This document shows positions 23,701 through 34,668 of a stretch of 64,000 bases of DNA, piece after piece. The stretch spans positions 60,245,053 to 60,309,052 of the forward strand of contig CM060732.1 in assembly GCA_030704615.1 (NCBI GenBank), given 5' to 3'. Numbering within the stretch: the first letter of the stretch is position 1; every line of letters begins with the position of its first letter. A program made the translations under genes and the position numbers. The stretch is from Takakia lepidozioides (Eukaryota > Streptophyta > Takakiopsida > Takakiales > Takakiaceae). Below the pieces are notes generated by a model. That model had not been told where the DNA came from. It worked only from the letters and a program-made list of their open reading frames with translations, and ran no database searches.

Positions 23701-25805
23701 TCTATGCGCCACTTCTGAATCAAACGTTTCACAGATCTCTTGGTGGTGGGAAAACACCTTTTGATCTCAGTCCAAACCAGGAAGTGGTCAGAGGTACCAA
23801 TATCAGTTCTGTCGATCAACACATTGGCACACTGGGGGAACAAAATTTTGTCCATTATGATATAGTCCACAATGGAACGTTCCCCAGTTTGGGATTTCTC
23901 ACGAGTCCACTGCACTTGGTCACCTCTTGTCCTGTTATTCAAGGTCAAAAGCTGAAGCTCTTCTAGACAGTTAATTAACCGTCTGCCATTAGAATTCAGC
24001 TCGTCCTCACCAAAAGGTCCAATGATATCGTCCTGATGGATCCCTTTGCCCACCCGGGCATTGAAGTCCCCCAATAGTACCACCTGACCTTTGGCAAGGA
24101 ACAAAGCACAGTCCAGCTTTACATCTTCGAAGGCCTTGTCTGCGTCAGCACTAAGGGTCCCCTCTGTGGGCATGTAAACATAACCAACAAAGAGGTCCTT
24201 TGTACTCATGCCGCCCTTCAAATTCAGTTTTAGCCAGATACTATGCTCGTACCTCAAGCCCTTGTTGATAATTTCACAATTGTCAAACAAAAAATCACGG
24301 ACAAAGAATCTGACCCCTTTTTGACCGCGTTTGGCAGAGGCTGCCTTGAGAGTACACATCTTACCTGCCCATTTATAACCAATGACATCTCCAACCAGTT
24401 TATCCGATGTTTCCCATGTTTCTTGCCCAGCACAGATATGAATATCATTAGTCCGAAGAACTTGTCCCACTTCAAGTTGTTTCCTTTGGTTGGTCAACCC
24501 TGAGAAGTTGAAAGTGGCCAGCCGCAAGCCAGCCCTTTGCGTGTGAATTGTTTGTCGTCTAGGTAGCTTGTGATTGCTCCTGGACGGCCAACCGTTCTGC
24601 AAAGGGGGGACAGTTACCCCATGTGTAGATTTTGCTCGTCTTGTGTAAACTTTGAGAATTGGTAAACCATTCAGGGTACCAAATCTTTCAGTTACACGAC
24701 GCACAGGCTCCGCACACATAGGGGCAGATTGTCCGTCAGACTGCTTGGGGACAATTACCCCGTGTATAGATTTTGCTCGTCTTGTGTAGACTTTGAGGAT
24801 TGGTAAACCATTTAGAGTACCAAATCCTTCAGTTACACGACGTTCAGGCTCTGCACACTTGGGGACAGATTGTCCATCTGACGGCTTGGGGACAATTACC
24901 CCGTGTATAGAATTTGTTCGTCTTGTGTAAACCTTGAGGATTGGTAAACCATTCAGAGTACCAAATCCTTCAGATTCAGGACGTTCAGGTTCCATACACT
25001 TAGGGGCATCTTGTCCTTCTGGCTGTTTGGATTCAACCTCATCCAGAGCATCAAACCGATTAGAAACTCAAGTTGAAGTTGTTGCCCTTGGTTGTCTTCC
25101 TAGAGCGCCCCATTGAATCACCAATGTCTAAGACCGCTCTCCAGCCAGTCAAGGGACGAACTTCTTTGAGATTGAATTGATGCGGGACTCTATTAGAAGC
25201 ACTTTTGGTCATTGCAACCTTCAACGTACCCCTGTTATCAAGTCTCGAGATGGTACCATTAGCCATGAAATCCAAGCCTAAGCTAGAGCATGTAGTTTTA
25301 AAGGACACATCGTCCATCCTGGGATTCACCCCAAAAACTACACATGAAGCCCTAGATTTGGCATAAGTAACCAATTCCCAGGGATCACCCTGAGGAGTGT
25401 TGATGTTGATAGGAGCTAAATTTTTGATTGTTTTCGCAGGCCATAAGTTTAAGCACAGGAACCAACCCGAGCCCAAGTGTCGAGTATGCTAGACAGAGCA
25501 TACGACTGCCCAATTTGGGCGGAGGGGCTGCCCCCAAGCGGTAGGAGTCCGCTTGTTACCATTCAGAGATCACACTCCAGGGAGTTGCAGGGAATGGCCC
25601 GTGTAGGCATATTCTAAAGAGGGAAAGGCCCCAAGCTTTCCAACTAAATCCAATGCACTACCTTACCTGAAGCAAAGCGCTTCAGGTCGAAACAAACAAG
25701 AACACGAGGTCACAAGGCCGGCATTTAGTCACAGAGACATTAATGTACTCCCGTTTCAAGTCCACCCAATGTCAATAGGCTTCCTAGAGGACAGGGAGAA
25801 CCGTG

Positions 25806-25838
<33 letters not shown>

Positions 25839-28542
25839 CCACATATGGCAATCTTAGAAAACTCACCACTTCAGCAGCAAGTGTGCCATCTGCCTTCAAA
25901 CCTGAAAGCAGAAATGATAACAAGTCCACCCAATTACGGACAAAGGGATCATGGATACCGAGCGAATCAACGAGCTCCGAGAATGGACCTAGCAGCTTTC
26001 CGGCCCTGAAAGCTCCCTGTGGCCCCATCTGAACAAAAGTCTTGAATAGTGCTGGCCCGTACCGTGCCAGTGCTGTCACTAGTATACCCCAGTCTGTCCG
26101 GATTGCAGCGGGGGGCAAAGCCATCGCTGCTGCTGAGAGAGGAAGGACTGCCTCCTGAAGGATAAGCAACCGCAGACTTGTGATGTAATGAATACCAAGA
26201 TTCGCTGCAATGTCTAACCCTTAAGCCTTAAATTTTGCAACACTGAATCGAGTAACATGGAAAGTACCCTCACAATCTGTCAAAAGGAGTCCTTAGAATG
26301 GCTGCTTGTTGCAAGTTATGAAATCCATGGCTTACTTGTAGCTTGCGCCAATCCGCCACTGCATTCGGACCAGCAATTTGCTCAAGGTCCTGCAAATTTT
26401 CACAAGCATATATCTACCTCGGATTAGGTGCTATTGGTTGAAGAGCCTTCCATCTCAGAACCACACACACTCTATGCTGCTGGGAGGCGGGTCTGAAGAT
26501 CTGACATTAGCGTAAAACATTACTGTACCTTATAAAAGTCGGTGGGACCGATGCGTGACAGAAAACTGCCCTCGGGAACATGAACCATCCATGAATCGTA
26601 TTTCAAACAATCCACTGTCTCTCCCAATGCATCAAGAACCTGCCAACCTCCGTTGCTGATAATTAATGCAAGAGAGCTTACCCTAGGCTGAGTAAACGAG
26701 TACTAAGATCTTTAATTGCTAGAATATATCAGGAAAGCTGCCATCAAGGATCATATCTCTAGCCAACGGACTCAACAGCTGATTGCACGCCAGTGGTCAC
26801 CAGACCTATTCAGGCCTCCCTGATAACCTTGTGTAGAATAATGACTGCATTTCAATAGAAACGATGTAAACAAAAGTAGTTGCTATTACCTGTGCCAAGG
26901 GGTTGGCCTGAGGCCCATGCGAAGAGAGACCCGAGAAAAGAGATGGTCCGGAATCAAAGTGATAGCCTTGAATGTCAAAAGAATGTGCAGCCCCTCCTGG
27001 AAGATCATGGCTCTCTAATACAAGCACATCCTGGCCATAGCGTGCCAGCAACCCTCCACAGGAGAGGCCCCCCACACCACTGCCTATTATCACAATGCCA
27101 GCCTCGTCCTTGTCTGCAATGATTCGATCAGTTGTAATTAAGCCTTATCCAGAAGAAGACTGGAAGGTAATAGGCAGAATTAACATTACCTGGAAATGTT
27201 GTCTATACTGTCCCCTGCAGGATACTTACCCACCCCAAGTCACTCAGGGGGGGTTTCCTGACCAAGGAGCCTAATCACACTGCTGAGGATCTAGTTACAG
27301 TGACTGCTAATTAAAAATACACGTGAATATGAGCAGGTGTTCATTGTAGAAGCATGATGCTAATATTGGCACTGTTACTGTAGCCCTCTCCACCCTACAA
27401 TGTGAACAAGTGGCTGTGGAATAGTCCCTCCATCCTGCTTTATTCCTTTCTTTTCCCTACAACTAGCTGGCATTTCTTTTAAGGATGTCCTACTTAGAGG
27501 AGGGCTAGAGGATACTGCTCCCTCGAGTACTAGCATGAGCATTCTTAAGGCTGTTGTCTTAGACACTGGAGGTAGAGACATTTTATAATACAAGCTTTCA
27601 ATGACGTGATGTGTTCAGAACAGAGTTCCATACCACAAGTTTATCACGGTTCCTCTTCCTTCCTGGTCATAGTTTTCATTCATGAACGACGCAAAGATTG
27701 CACAGAGGAGTCGCAACTGTCCGAAGGGGAAGAGAGGTCCGTCGACTAATAGAGTCACTGTTGCTCATGAGATTCCCCCCTTTCCTTTCCTTTACTTCCC
27801 TCCAAAAGTTGATTTCGATAGAAATTGAAGATTGAATTCCACTCTGCAACGGACTGACCATTTTAGATCCAAAAATCGTGACCTGACACAGAAGCGTGCG
27901 AAGTGGCTCCTTCTCAATACCACATGCAATCAACCAGGGCGACAGTTATGGCTGATAGCACCTGAAGAGTCTACCAAGTCCTCCCTCAGACAAATCTAGA
28001 AGTCATTGTGTGAAAAATGCATCAATTATCGTCCGCTGCTCTAATTTTGAGCATACACTTCAGTTCAGCGAAGTGATCTTCACTATGAAATTGATTGCAG
28101 CTTCAAAAAAATTCAAATATCATTCCACAGCTTCGTATTGAAAGCTTTTAATTATGCCTTTGACAGGCTAAGATGTTCTTTTGCATTTACTGGAAATATG
28201 CCTGCCTCAGAGGTGAAACATGTGGTTGAATTGGCTCGAGTGCTCCATCAACTAGGCCATGCTCTTTTCATTTCTTAATTTACATCATCAAATTATGCGT
28301 CTACCTTGAATTCCTGTGCCGGTGCCATTTGTGGTAGTCTTTGACGCCCTCTCTTGCACAGCACTATTCCTCACGCCACTGGTTCTGTGTGCGTTAATTA
28401 TCGAAGGAAGCTCCCGTTTATGGCGTCCGCCGAAATGCTGTCTTCCAGGTCTTACAGCACCTCGAAATTTTTCTCTTAAATTAGCAAGGGGCCTCGGTGA
28501 GAACGACGCGGGACCAGCAAGCGAACAAAGCAGGAGCGCCAT
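16973..28542 (-). CDS. CRTISO-like FAD-dependent isomerase/oxidoreductase, plastid-targeted
   Basis: Nine exons join in frame: 28542-28305, 27113-26890, 26639-26529, 26389-26336, 26154-25867, 19577-19386, 18766-18608, 18293-18057 and 17287-16973 (605 residues). Residues 1-78 are Ser/Arg-rich without acids early on, like a chloroplast transit peptide. The Rossmann FAD motif [17 protein letters not shown] follows, then GGAAHSF and [11 protein letters not shown]. The C-terminus has [10 protein letters not shown] and the family flavin motif [19 protein letters not shown]. The protein belongs to the carotenoid isomerase/phytoene-desaturase superfamily. It is closer to the plant CRTISO-like clade (Arabidopsis At1g57770, from memory) than to classic CRTISO. 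Its reaction is therefore uncertain, with cis-trans carotenoid isomerisation or a related flavin reaction in plastids most likely. Intron 5 (19578-25866) contains LINE insertions in the same orientation. All exons look intact. Confidence 0.9.
18809..19092. repeat. tandem duplication of about 150 bp in an intron
   Basis: The segment ending AACAAGGGCTGCCAATCAAG and GATCTTTTGAAGCAG (18900-18937) recurs at about 19050-19092. Upstream parts with CAGTATGTA and ACACACTTCAGT also repeat in order. It lies in intron 6 of the CRTISO-like gene, so it should have no coding effect. Confidence 0.8.
19740..20430 (-). mobile_element. remnant of the 3' end of a different LINE
   Basis: The minus strand from about 20050 reads [19 protein letters not shown] and then HFLFHCPFY. 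This is the C-x2-C ... H-x4-C zinc-knuckle-like tail found at the C-terminus of plant non-LTR reverse transcriptases, and here it is closed by a stop. It differs clearly in sequence from the tails of the neighbouring LINE copies. The rest of the segment is degenerate. It lies inside intron 5 of the CRTISO-like gene, at the 3' end of the LINE array. Confidence 0.55.
20434..20737 (-). mobile_element. 5'-truncated LINE 3' end, copy 3
   Basis: Its translation in the minus direction ([36 protein letters not shown]) matches the C-terminus of the large LINE to its right, with several differences and internal deletions. It begins abruptly at the (GA)n tract 20738-20768 and ends near 20434, where TGTACTCATGAGACATTG matches the 3' terminus of the other copies. 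It is non-functional. Confidence 0.75.
20738..20768. repeat. (GA)n tract separating LINE copies
   Basis: A nearly pure GA run of about 30 bp. In the LINE (minus) direction it is a (TC)n tail immediately after the conserved terminus of LINE copy 2. Confidence 0.9.
20769..21336 (-). mobile_element. 5'-truncated LINE 3' end, copy 2
   Basis: About 570 bp that nearly duplicate the 3' end of the adjacent full LINE. They encode the reverse-transcriptase C-terminal tail ([36 protein letters not shown]) and a matching 3' untranslated region ending in GAGTACAATCTCTC in the minus direction. Where it meets the full copy at about 21337-21348 there is a second, shorter (GA)n tract. The copy also carries a segment ([22 protein letters not shown]) between the RT core and tail that the full copy lacks, so it derives from a different source copy. 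Confidence 0.85.
24595..24995 (-). repeat. three 141-bp coding repeats at the start of LINE ORF2
   Basis: Three in-frame copies of a 47-residue unit (core [19 protein letters not shown], then HGVIVPK and CAEP-RRVTE) stand before the endonuclease. Spacing is exactly 141 bp between equivalent positions (about 24626, 24767 and 24908). The copies differ by scattered substitutions, so the duplication is not brand new. The unit is basic and may be a disordered nucleic-acid-binding spacer; I know no named domain for it. Confidence 0.85.
25060..25476 (-). pseudogene. possible LINE ORF1 remnant, 138 codons
   Basis: An open frame just upstream of LINE ORF2 in the same direction, with ordinary composition ([33 protein letters not shown]). 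It lacks the CCHC zinc knuckles usual in plant LINE ORF1 proteins, at least in the part present. Its position suggests the C-terminal part of ORF1, or the N-terminal part of a longer ORF2 interrupted by the stop at 25060. Function not recognised. Confidence 0.4.
25809..25833. repeat. (GA)n microsatellite near a splice donor
   Basis: About 12 GA units just 34 bp inside intron 5 of the CRTISO-like gene. In the sense direction it is a (TC)n tract following exon 5. Confidence 0.9.
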
Positions 28543-28883
28543 AGCTTAGCGAGTACGACAACACACAGACATGAAAAAAAGAAAAACCGGAAACGAAGAA
28601 CGGTTTACTAGTAACGAAAAAACAGCCTTGCGTTCCCCATAACTGAAGTCTGAAAAAGAAACGCTTCAAGATTTGTGTAATCTTAGATTTTACGTACTAG
28701 AGAACGCGCCCCCTAGGGCGCATTCTGCCTCCTAGTGAGTCTATTCTGACTGCAGAATCAGCACTCCCCTAAAAACAGCCATATTCTGCAATTTAACAAG
28801 CCTTAAACTACGCAGAAAAGGCCACCCCAAACCTTCACGACTCGAGAGAACGTAAGAGAGATGAAACAGAAATCTGACCAACA

Positions 28884-29085
28884 GTCAGTAGCTCAGTTGG
28901 TTAAGTGCACTGAGTGCCACCCAGACGATTCTGGGGTCAAATCTTGCTACTGACGGGTGTGGTATGGTTCCTGGGCGGTATCCCATTCCTTCGCCTCATG
29001 GCGGGTTACTGTGAAAGAGGTTATTTTCTCCTCTCACTATTAAGGGGCCTGATTTGTGAGCTGTCGCTCCCAGGTGTTTCCCTTT
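28884..29085 (+). mobile_element. tRNA-derived SINE candidate
   Basis: It contains a canonical RNA polymerase III A box, TAGCTCAGTTGG (28889-28900), and a B-box-like GGGTCAAATC (about 28934-28943). The first bases GTCAGTA (28884-28890) are perfectly complementary to TACTGAC (28948-28954), as in an acceptor stem. The T stem is degenerate and the anticodon arm is poor, so it is not a working tRNA. About 130 bp of non-tRNA sequence follow, ending in a T-rich stretch, which fits a SINE. No target duplication was confirmed. Confidence 0.4.
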
Positions 29086-30285
29086 TTTCAAAAACAAAAT
29101 CTGAAAACAAAGAACACAGAATCTTAGTTAGTATCTCAAACAGGATAGGCCTAGACGATAACGAAAAAGCAGATCAAGAACGGATGGCACGCAGTAGCGT
29201 TGGATGCGCGAACAATGCGCACGTGCTGCATGCAGTTCCTCACACCCGCCAAAATCGAAACTAAAAGAAATCAACCATTATTATTAGCTAAATATTTATA
29301 AATTCTAAAATCTAGATTTTCTTTTCTTTCTTCGGTGTTTCCTTAGGATAGATTTCCTTTTTCCCAACAAGAAGAAAGAATATCTGCCCCATTTTCCAAA
29401 AAACAAAACGAAAAGGAAAAAAAGAAAAAGAAAGAATAGAAGGGGATAAAATCAATCGGGATTAAAATAGGTGTTTTCCTTCCGAAAACAAATAAAAATA
29501 TAAACCGGGATAAAATGGACAGGTTCCAACAGTCCGTAAAAGTGACTTTTCTTGGTCACACTAAACAAAGATCCATCCGACATGATAACCCGGACAGTTA
29601 GGTGACCAGTTGTTGTATTCTGGTTGGCTTGCATGTCACATCAAGGGGTACATGAATGGGATTTCTAATCAGAGCATCACATGTGGATGAGTCGTTTTCT
29701 ACGGTAATTTTATATACATACTCTCCACACTTGCATGTCGATTCCATGGACTGTCCCTCAAGTGCCAGCTCAGTCAATGGCTCATGCATATCTCCTGAAC
29801 GTAACCACTCCATCTCCAACTATAATAATTCAACTGGATGATATTTTCCCGTCTCGAATATTGTTTACTCGTGAAAAGAGAGCACAAAGGATCGAGCGAA
29901 AATGAGTGATATGATATCTGGGGTGTGGATGTCATCATCAGCTTCGCTGGTGACAACTAGAGCTTCCCGTTGCTCCTGCATTATCTTCATACTTATCCAC
30001 CGTAGTTTATTTTTTATCCTCAACATCTATCCACTTACTCTCGTTTAGTATATCCATTTTTATGTTAAGCTTTTTATTTTCCCCAGCTGGCCCCTTGTTT
30101 TAGTGGGTAAAAAAGTAAAGAGCAGACCCGGAGAGGCTGCGGATAAAAGGACTCCCTGTCCACTAGCGTTCTCCATGTGACGTTCTCTCTTTCCTTCACA
30201 CTTGTTTCTATATCGTTGGTGACCACAAACTCTGCGCTGCTACATCCGCACCAATCGACGACCTGCTTCCATCTCCTCTGTTCCC

Positions 30286-30292
30286 CCTATAT
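30286..30292 (+). promoter_or_regulatory. TATA-like box of the SWEET gene
   Basis: TATATAG in a C-rich context 190 bp before the SWEET start codon, a reasonable place for a core promoter. Position only; no transcript evidence. Confidence 0.4.
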
Positions 30293-30474
30293 AGTCGTTC
30301 TGCGTCCCCGGACTCTCGTGCTTTCATTTTTCAAAGTAACCTGCTCCCAACCTGCTTGGGGCTTCTCGAAGTGCTTTGAAGTGAGAGCGCCAGTACTGTT
30401 GAGTAAGAAGCAGATTTCTGTGTTGAACAAGCGAGAACAAGCAAGAGGCAAAGCAAACAAGCTAACTTACGATC

Positions 30475-33400
30475 ATGGTGGACTTTAAAGTGGTTTTGGG
30501 GGTTTTTGGTAACGCCTCTTCTCTCTCTCACTAATCCCTCTCCATGCGCACTTTTCTGAACTTTCTTGATTACCATGCCTGCGGCTGGAGGAGAGTCTGA
30601 TCTAAACCAGTCTAAGCCGTAATACAATTCTAACTTCCTGCAGGGCTAATTCGAAAAGGCCCAGTGTCAGAGATTGTGGGATCGCGATGACGGTGTTGCG
30701 GTCATAATCATATCAGTCTAATTGTGAATAACTTTGCTCGGGGACATGTAGGCAATATCGATGCTTGGAACTGGGTTGATCTGAGTACTGATATTAACAT
30801 GGACGAATGCTCAGCTTTAGCATGTTTACGTGCTGATATCTATGATCTTTTCTGTATAGAGAAGCAGTTTTGACCATGTTCCTTCTGTTTCTTCCTTTTT
30901 TCACGTGCCTGTAAATTTGATGGTGGAAAAACTGCATGAACCATCGGTGTCCAGGAGTTCTTTCTTCGTAGGTCATGATTACCACAACCTCTTGGTGCGT
31001 GTGTGATACAATCTCGAATTACATTTGAGACGTGCTGATTTTCTTGACATGAATTCCGACCGCATATAGTTATCGTCTCTATCATTATCGGTTACGTCGA
31101 TTCGCCTTCCAATATGTACATGTTTCCGAAATATTTATGAACTTTCAGTTTATTGCATACAATCTTGCAAATGGCCCGCGAAACTTGAGCACCGATTGTG
31201 GACCTGAGTGAAAGTAATATATTTGACTTAATCGTGCATGTGTATGACAGAAGCAGGTCCATGAAGTGACTAGCGGATACGCCTTCGTAGGGCATGAAAT
31301 ACACTCCAGAAATTGCTGGTGTTGTTATGAAATCACTGGTAGCGATTCTCAGGCAAAAGATCACTGGAAGGACTTCCGAGCTCTTCCATAGTGGTCGCAG
31401 ATGTGGCCAAGCCACGTCGGGCCACAATTCAAACCTACCTAGCAGTTGGCACTTGATCCAAAGAAAAATCTCAGACTAGTTATCACTGACCAGTGCCGCG
31501 ATATGACCCTTGTTTGAGGTGCAAGGACTGTATTGTAGCCCCTGTCCAACGCAGCTTCAGCCTGAACAAGCAAATTCCTTGCCTTTCATCGCCAGACGCT
31601 GAACTGCCGTGTTTCATGTTGCAGGCTGTGCATGCATGCTTGTCCTTCCGCGAGTTCGCCTCAGTATTTGCTTATTGTCAGACGCTGAACTGCGTGTTTC
31701 ATATTAGCCGCATGCGTGATTTCGCCTTAAGTAGGATTTGCTGCATGTTTGTAGCTGTGCACGGTGTTGCCTTCCGGAGACCTATCGCGGACTGTTCTTT
31801 TTACACGTGATTTTACTTGCGAATTGGCTACATGTTGTAGTTGCACGCGATTTTTAGGTCTCAGGAGACTTGGCTACAGCTTTCTTTTTACGTTTACAGC
31901 TACTTGAAATCGAGACTGTATCTTTGTCTCTACTGTCTGATTCCTCGAGATTCTCAAAAGCTTATAATGCTGGTTCACGACTTCCAAGATGCGAGATCTA
32001 ACCGTAAATCGAGTTTCTAGTCCAACTTAAATAATAGATGCTCGCTAAATAGACCAGAATAACATGCTTGGTAGCCGGCCCGAATTACATATGGTCCTGG
32101 GAAGTCTGGAGTCACAAATCCTGCTGCTTGACCTGTCAACAAGGGAACCTACAGTTTTGTTGAGAATCGTATAAAGTACACAGACCTGGTTACTATAATG
32201 TCACGGCACCTAAAATTTCTCTGTCAATCTCACATGTGGGGTTTCATGTTTTTCTCGCAGGAAATATTATCTCGATCCTTTTGTTCGCATCCCCAATGTG
32301 AGTCCCCACCTCCTGGGATGATATCTAATTTGTGGCCCTTCTACTCTTCCTTTCAAAATGTCCTTCACCTCGCCCCAGAAGTGTCTCCATGGTCCCTCAG
32401 TTCAACCCTATTTGAACCATGACATGTTTTAAATATATTAAGGATGTTTCCAGACGGTCTATCCGAGCTACAAGATGCCGTGCAATTCTAGGGTCTCGGT
32501 ATCAGGAGTTCTGATCTTGATGTTCAAAGCTGTACGAGCGATTCCGTAGCTCTCTGCTTTCAATCAGCAGTAACAACTACCGAATATGCTCGAAAGAGAG
32601 CAAGTTACAAATTTCTTACACTAACTTCGCATGCGTTGTTGCATATACAGCCCCACCTTTTGGAGCATATACAAGAAGAAGTCGACACAGGATTTCTCTG
32701 GGATTCCTTATGCGTGCACGCTCCTCAATTGTATGCTGTGGGTGGTCTATGGCCTGCCCGTGGTCAAGTTCCAATTGCTGGTGGTCAGCATTAATGCTGC
32801 CGGGCTCGTCATTGAGAGCACATACATCTTACTGTACTTGATCTATGCAACAAGGAAAATGAAGGTAGATTGTTTCCTTCCTCTCTATATATTCCTTTTC
32901 CTTGACGTCTTTCCTGAGACCATCCTTTTGTTTGTATAGTCCGTAGAACTTTCAATAGCGCCGTTGCCGACGCGGCTCATTGGAGATATGATTTCCCTAA
33001 GATCACGTGGACATCCCCAAACAGCTGTTCATGCAGTAACTGGTCAATGTAGGTCTTTGTAGATCAACATAAATCTGAATTTCAAGGAAATCTGTATATA
33101 GTCTAGCATTAAGGTCCAAACTCATGCATGCGTGCTCCAGCTATACTTGCATGAATGCATCCTAACAGCCTGAATTCGGCAGTTCGAGGTTTGCTCAATC
33201 CGGCCATAGTTGGAAACCCTCTCGTGTATGAGCTCTAATCCCACTGCCTGTGACTGCAGATAAGAGTGGTGCGACTTTTGGCGGTCATACTGCTGTCATT
33301 CACAACCGTGGTCGTGCTGGTGCTGCTGTTGATACATGCCAAATCCAAGCGCAAGCTTATATTTGGGACACTCTGTGCTGTGTTTAACGTCGGGATGTAC

Positions 33401-34668
33401 GGCTCTCCACTGACTGTCATGGTGTGTACCGAACATCTGCAAATGCTTTGCAATATGCCTTGTGCCTTGATGACTCTGTCTGTATAGGGTATCTGTCTCG
33501 TCTCGTCTGTGTTCGATCGGGTACCATCTCTGTTTTCATCCTTCTGCTGACAGGATTATACTCGAGAGACTCAATTGCATATCCATATCTTAAGAAATTT
33601 TGTCCCAATTTGAAATCTCCAACTGGTTCCTAAGTTATGTGGCTGCCATCTGCCACAATAAGACCAGTTGACGGATTTTGGATGCTCATCTTGCCGTGTT
33701 GACAGGGTATGGTCATTCGAACAAGGAGTGTGGAATATATGCCTTTCTTGCTCTCACTGTTCAACTTTTTGAACGGTTGTGTTTGGTTTGGATACGCATT
33801 CATTGGCGGCGTAGACATCTTCATTGCGGTATGTGCCATTTTACTCGACTGCTTTCAACTGCTTGAATCATTGCTAAGGGACATACCTTATATTTTGTAT
33901 CTTCGAGAGTGATGACTACCTAGTAGAGAGATTAACTCATAAGACCCTAATGGATCCAGGATACTTGATTGAGTACAATGAACGGGTCTAAGTTATAACC
34001 TTGCTGCTCAAGGCTATAGCCTATCAAGAGCATTGATTACTCAGCCCTATTCGTGAAAGTTGGCACGATAATATCCTTCCGTGGGGTTTTCGTTCACCTC
34101 ACATATGAAATTCAGCTAGAAATTGCCAAAGCACGACAACCCTCCCTGTTTCGGGAACTTGAATACTTTCCAGCATCCATCTATGTTAGCCTTCTGTCTT
34201 GCAAAGATCTGACACCTGGACAGAAATGAACTAAAAGAAGAGGTCTACAAAGCCCGAACAATCTCCATGGGATGGAAAAACTGTTCGGAGGAGAGACAAA
34301 TAAGTGCGAAGGAGACACCAGCTGGAGAGAGGTGCTTCAATGTCTCGAGTAAAACCGACCTGTGCTTTGTCTGAAGCACGTATCCGGACAGCACGACGTA
34401 GAAAACAAACAGCCAAAAACCTAGATCAATTACTCCTTACTGAACATATGCCAAATCTGTGCAGGTCCCCAACGGAATTGGAGCTGCGCTGGGTGCTGTG
34501 CAATTGATCTTATATGCAATCTTCAGGAATGCAACACCTGTGCCAGAAGTTGACGCGAATGGCGTTCCACTGAAACCAGTGAAACCCGTGCCTCAGACTT
34601 ACTTGGATATCCCTGCTGCCAACAAAAGCGCCCCGGCTCCCCTCACGCCTTCGACCGGACCCCGTTAG
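30475..34668 (+). CDS. SWEET sugar transporter (MtN3/saliva family)
   Basis: Six exons join in frame: 30475-30508, 32261-32297, 32651-32864, 33260-33421, 33706-33828 and 34465-34668 (257 residues, seven predicted helices, the usual size). The first MtN3 repeat reads [25 protein letters not shown], then [19 protein letters not shown] and [12 protein letters not shown]. The second reads [33 protein letters not shown] and [20 protein letters not shown]. The Pro hinges and the two pore asparagines (in SINAAG and VPNG) are present. SWEETs are uniporters that pass sugars down their gradient across plasma or vacuolar membranes. Clade and substrate cannot be set from this sequence. The tiny exons 1 and 2 (34 and 37 nt) match the family's conserved gene structure. 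Exon 4 could instead end a few bases away, but GT at 33422 keeps the frame. Confidence 0.93.

Larger units (their letters stand above)
21355..25476 (-). mobile_element. LINE (non-LTR retrotransposon), nearly full length, frameshifted
   Basis: A non-LTR element lying in intron 5 of the CRTISO-like gene, same strand. ORF2 runs from 24995 leftwards. After a 3 x 47-residue repeat comes an APE-type endonuclease with [18 protein letters not shown] and TSDHFLVW, and then a reverse transcriptase. The RT shows [28 protein letters not shown] and [13 protein letters not shown] in one frame. It continues in another frame (from about 22540) with [16 protein letters not shown] and the catalytic LMFADD. A frameshift between about 22545 and 22440 therefore breaks ORF2. 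The tail holds CNCPLCGQ ... HFLIHC. No RNase H is seen. A possible ORF1 remnant is at 25060-25476. It is related to plant L1-type elements and is inactive as it stands. Confidence 0.9.
28543..30474. other. divergent intergenic region, CRTISO-like / SWEET
   Basis: Lies between the starts of two divergently transcribed genes and so must contain both promoters. A tRNA-like SINE candidate is at 28884 and a TATA-like box at about 30286. No coding region is supported. Confidence 0.5.

Noticed and set aside
28884-28954. Functional tRNA gene
   Set aside because: The A box is good, but the T stem is mostly wobble or mismatched and no proper anticodon stem forms.
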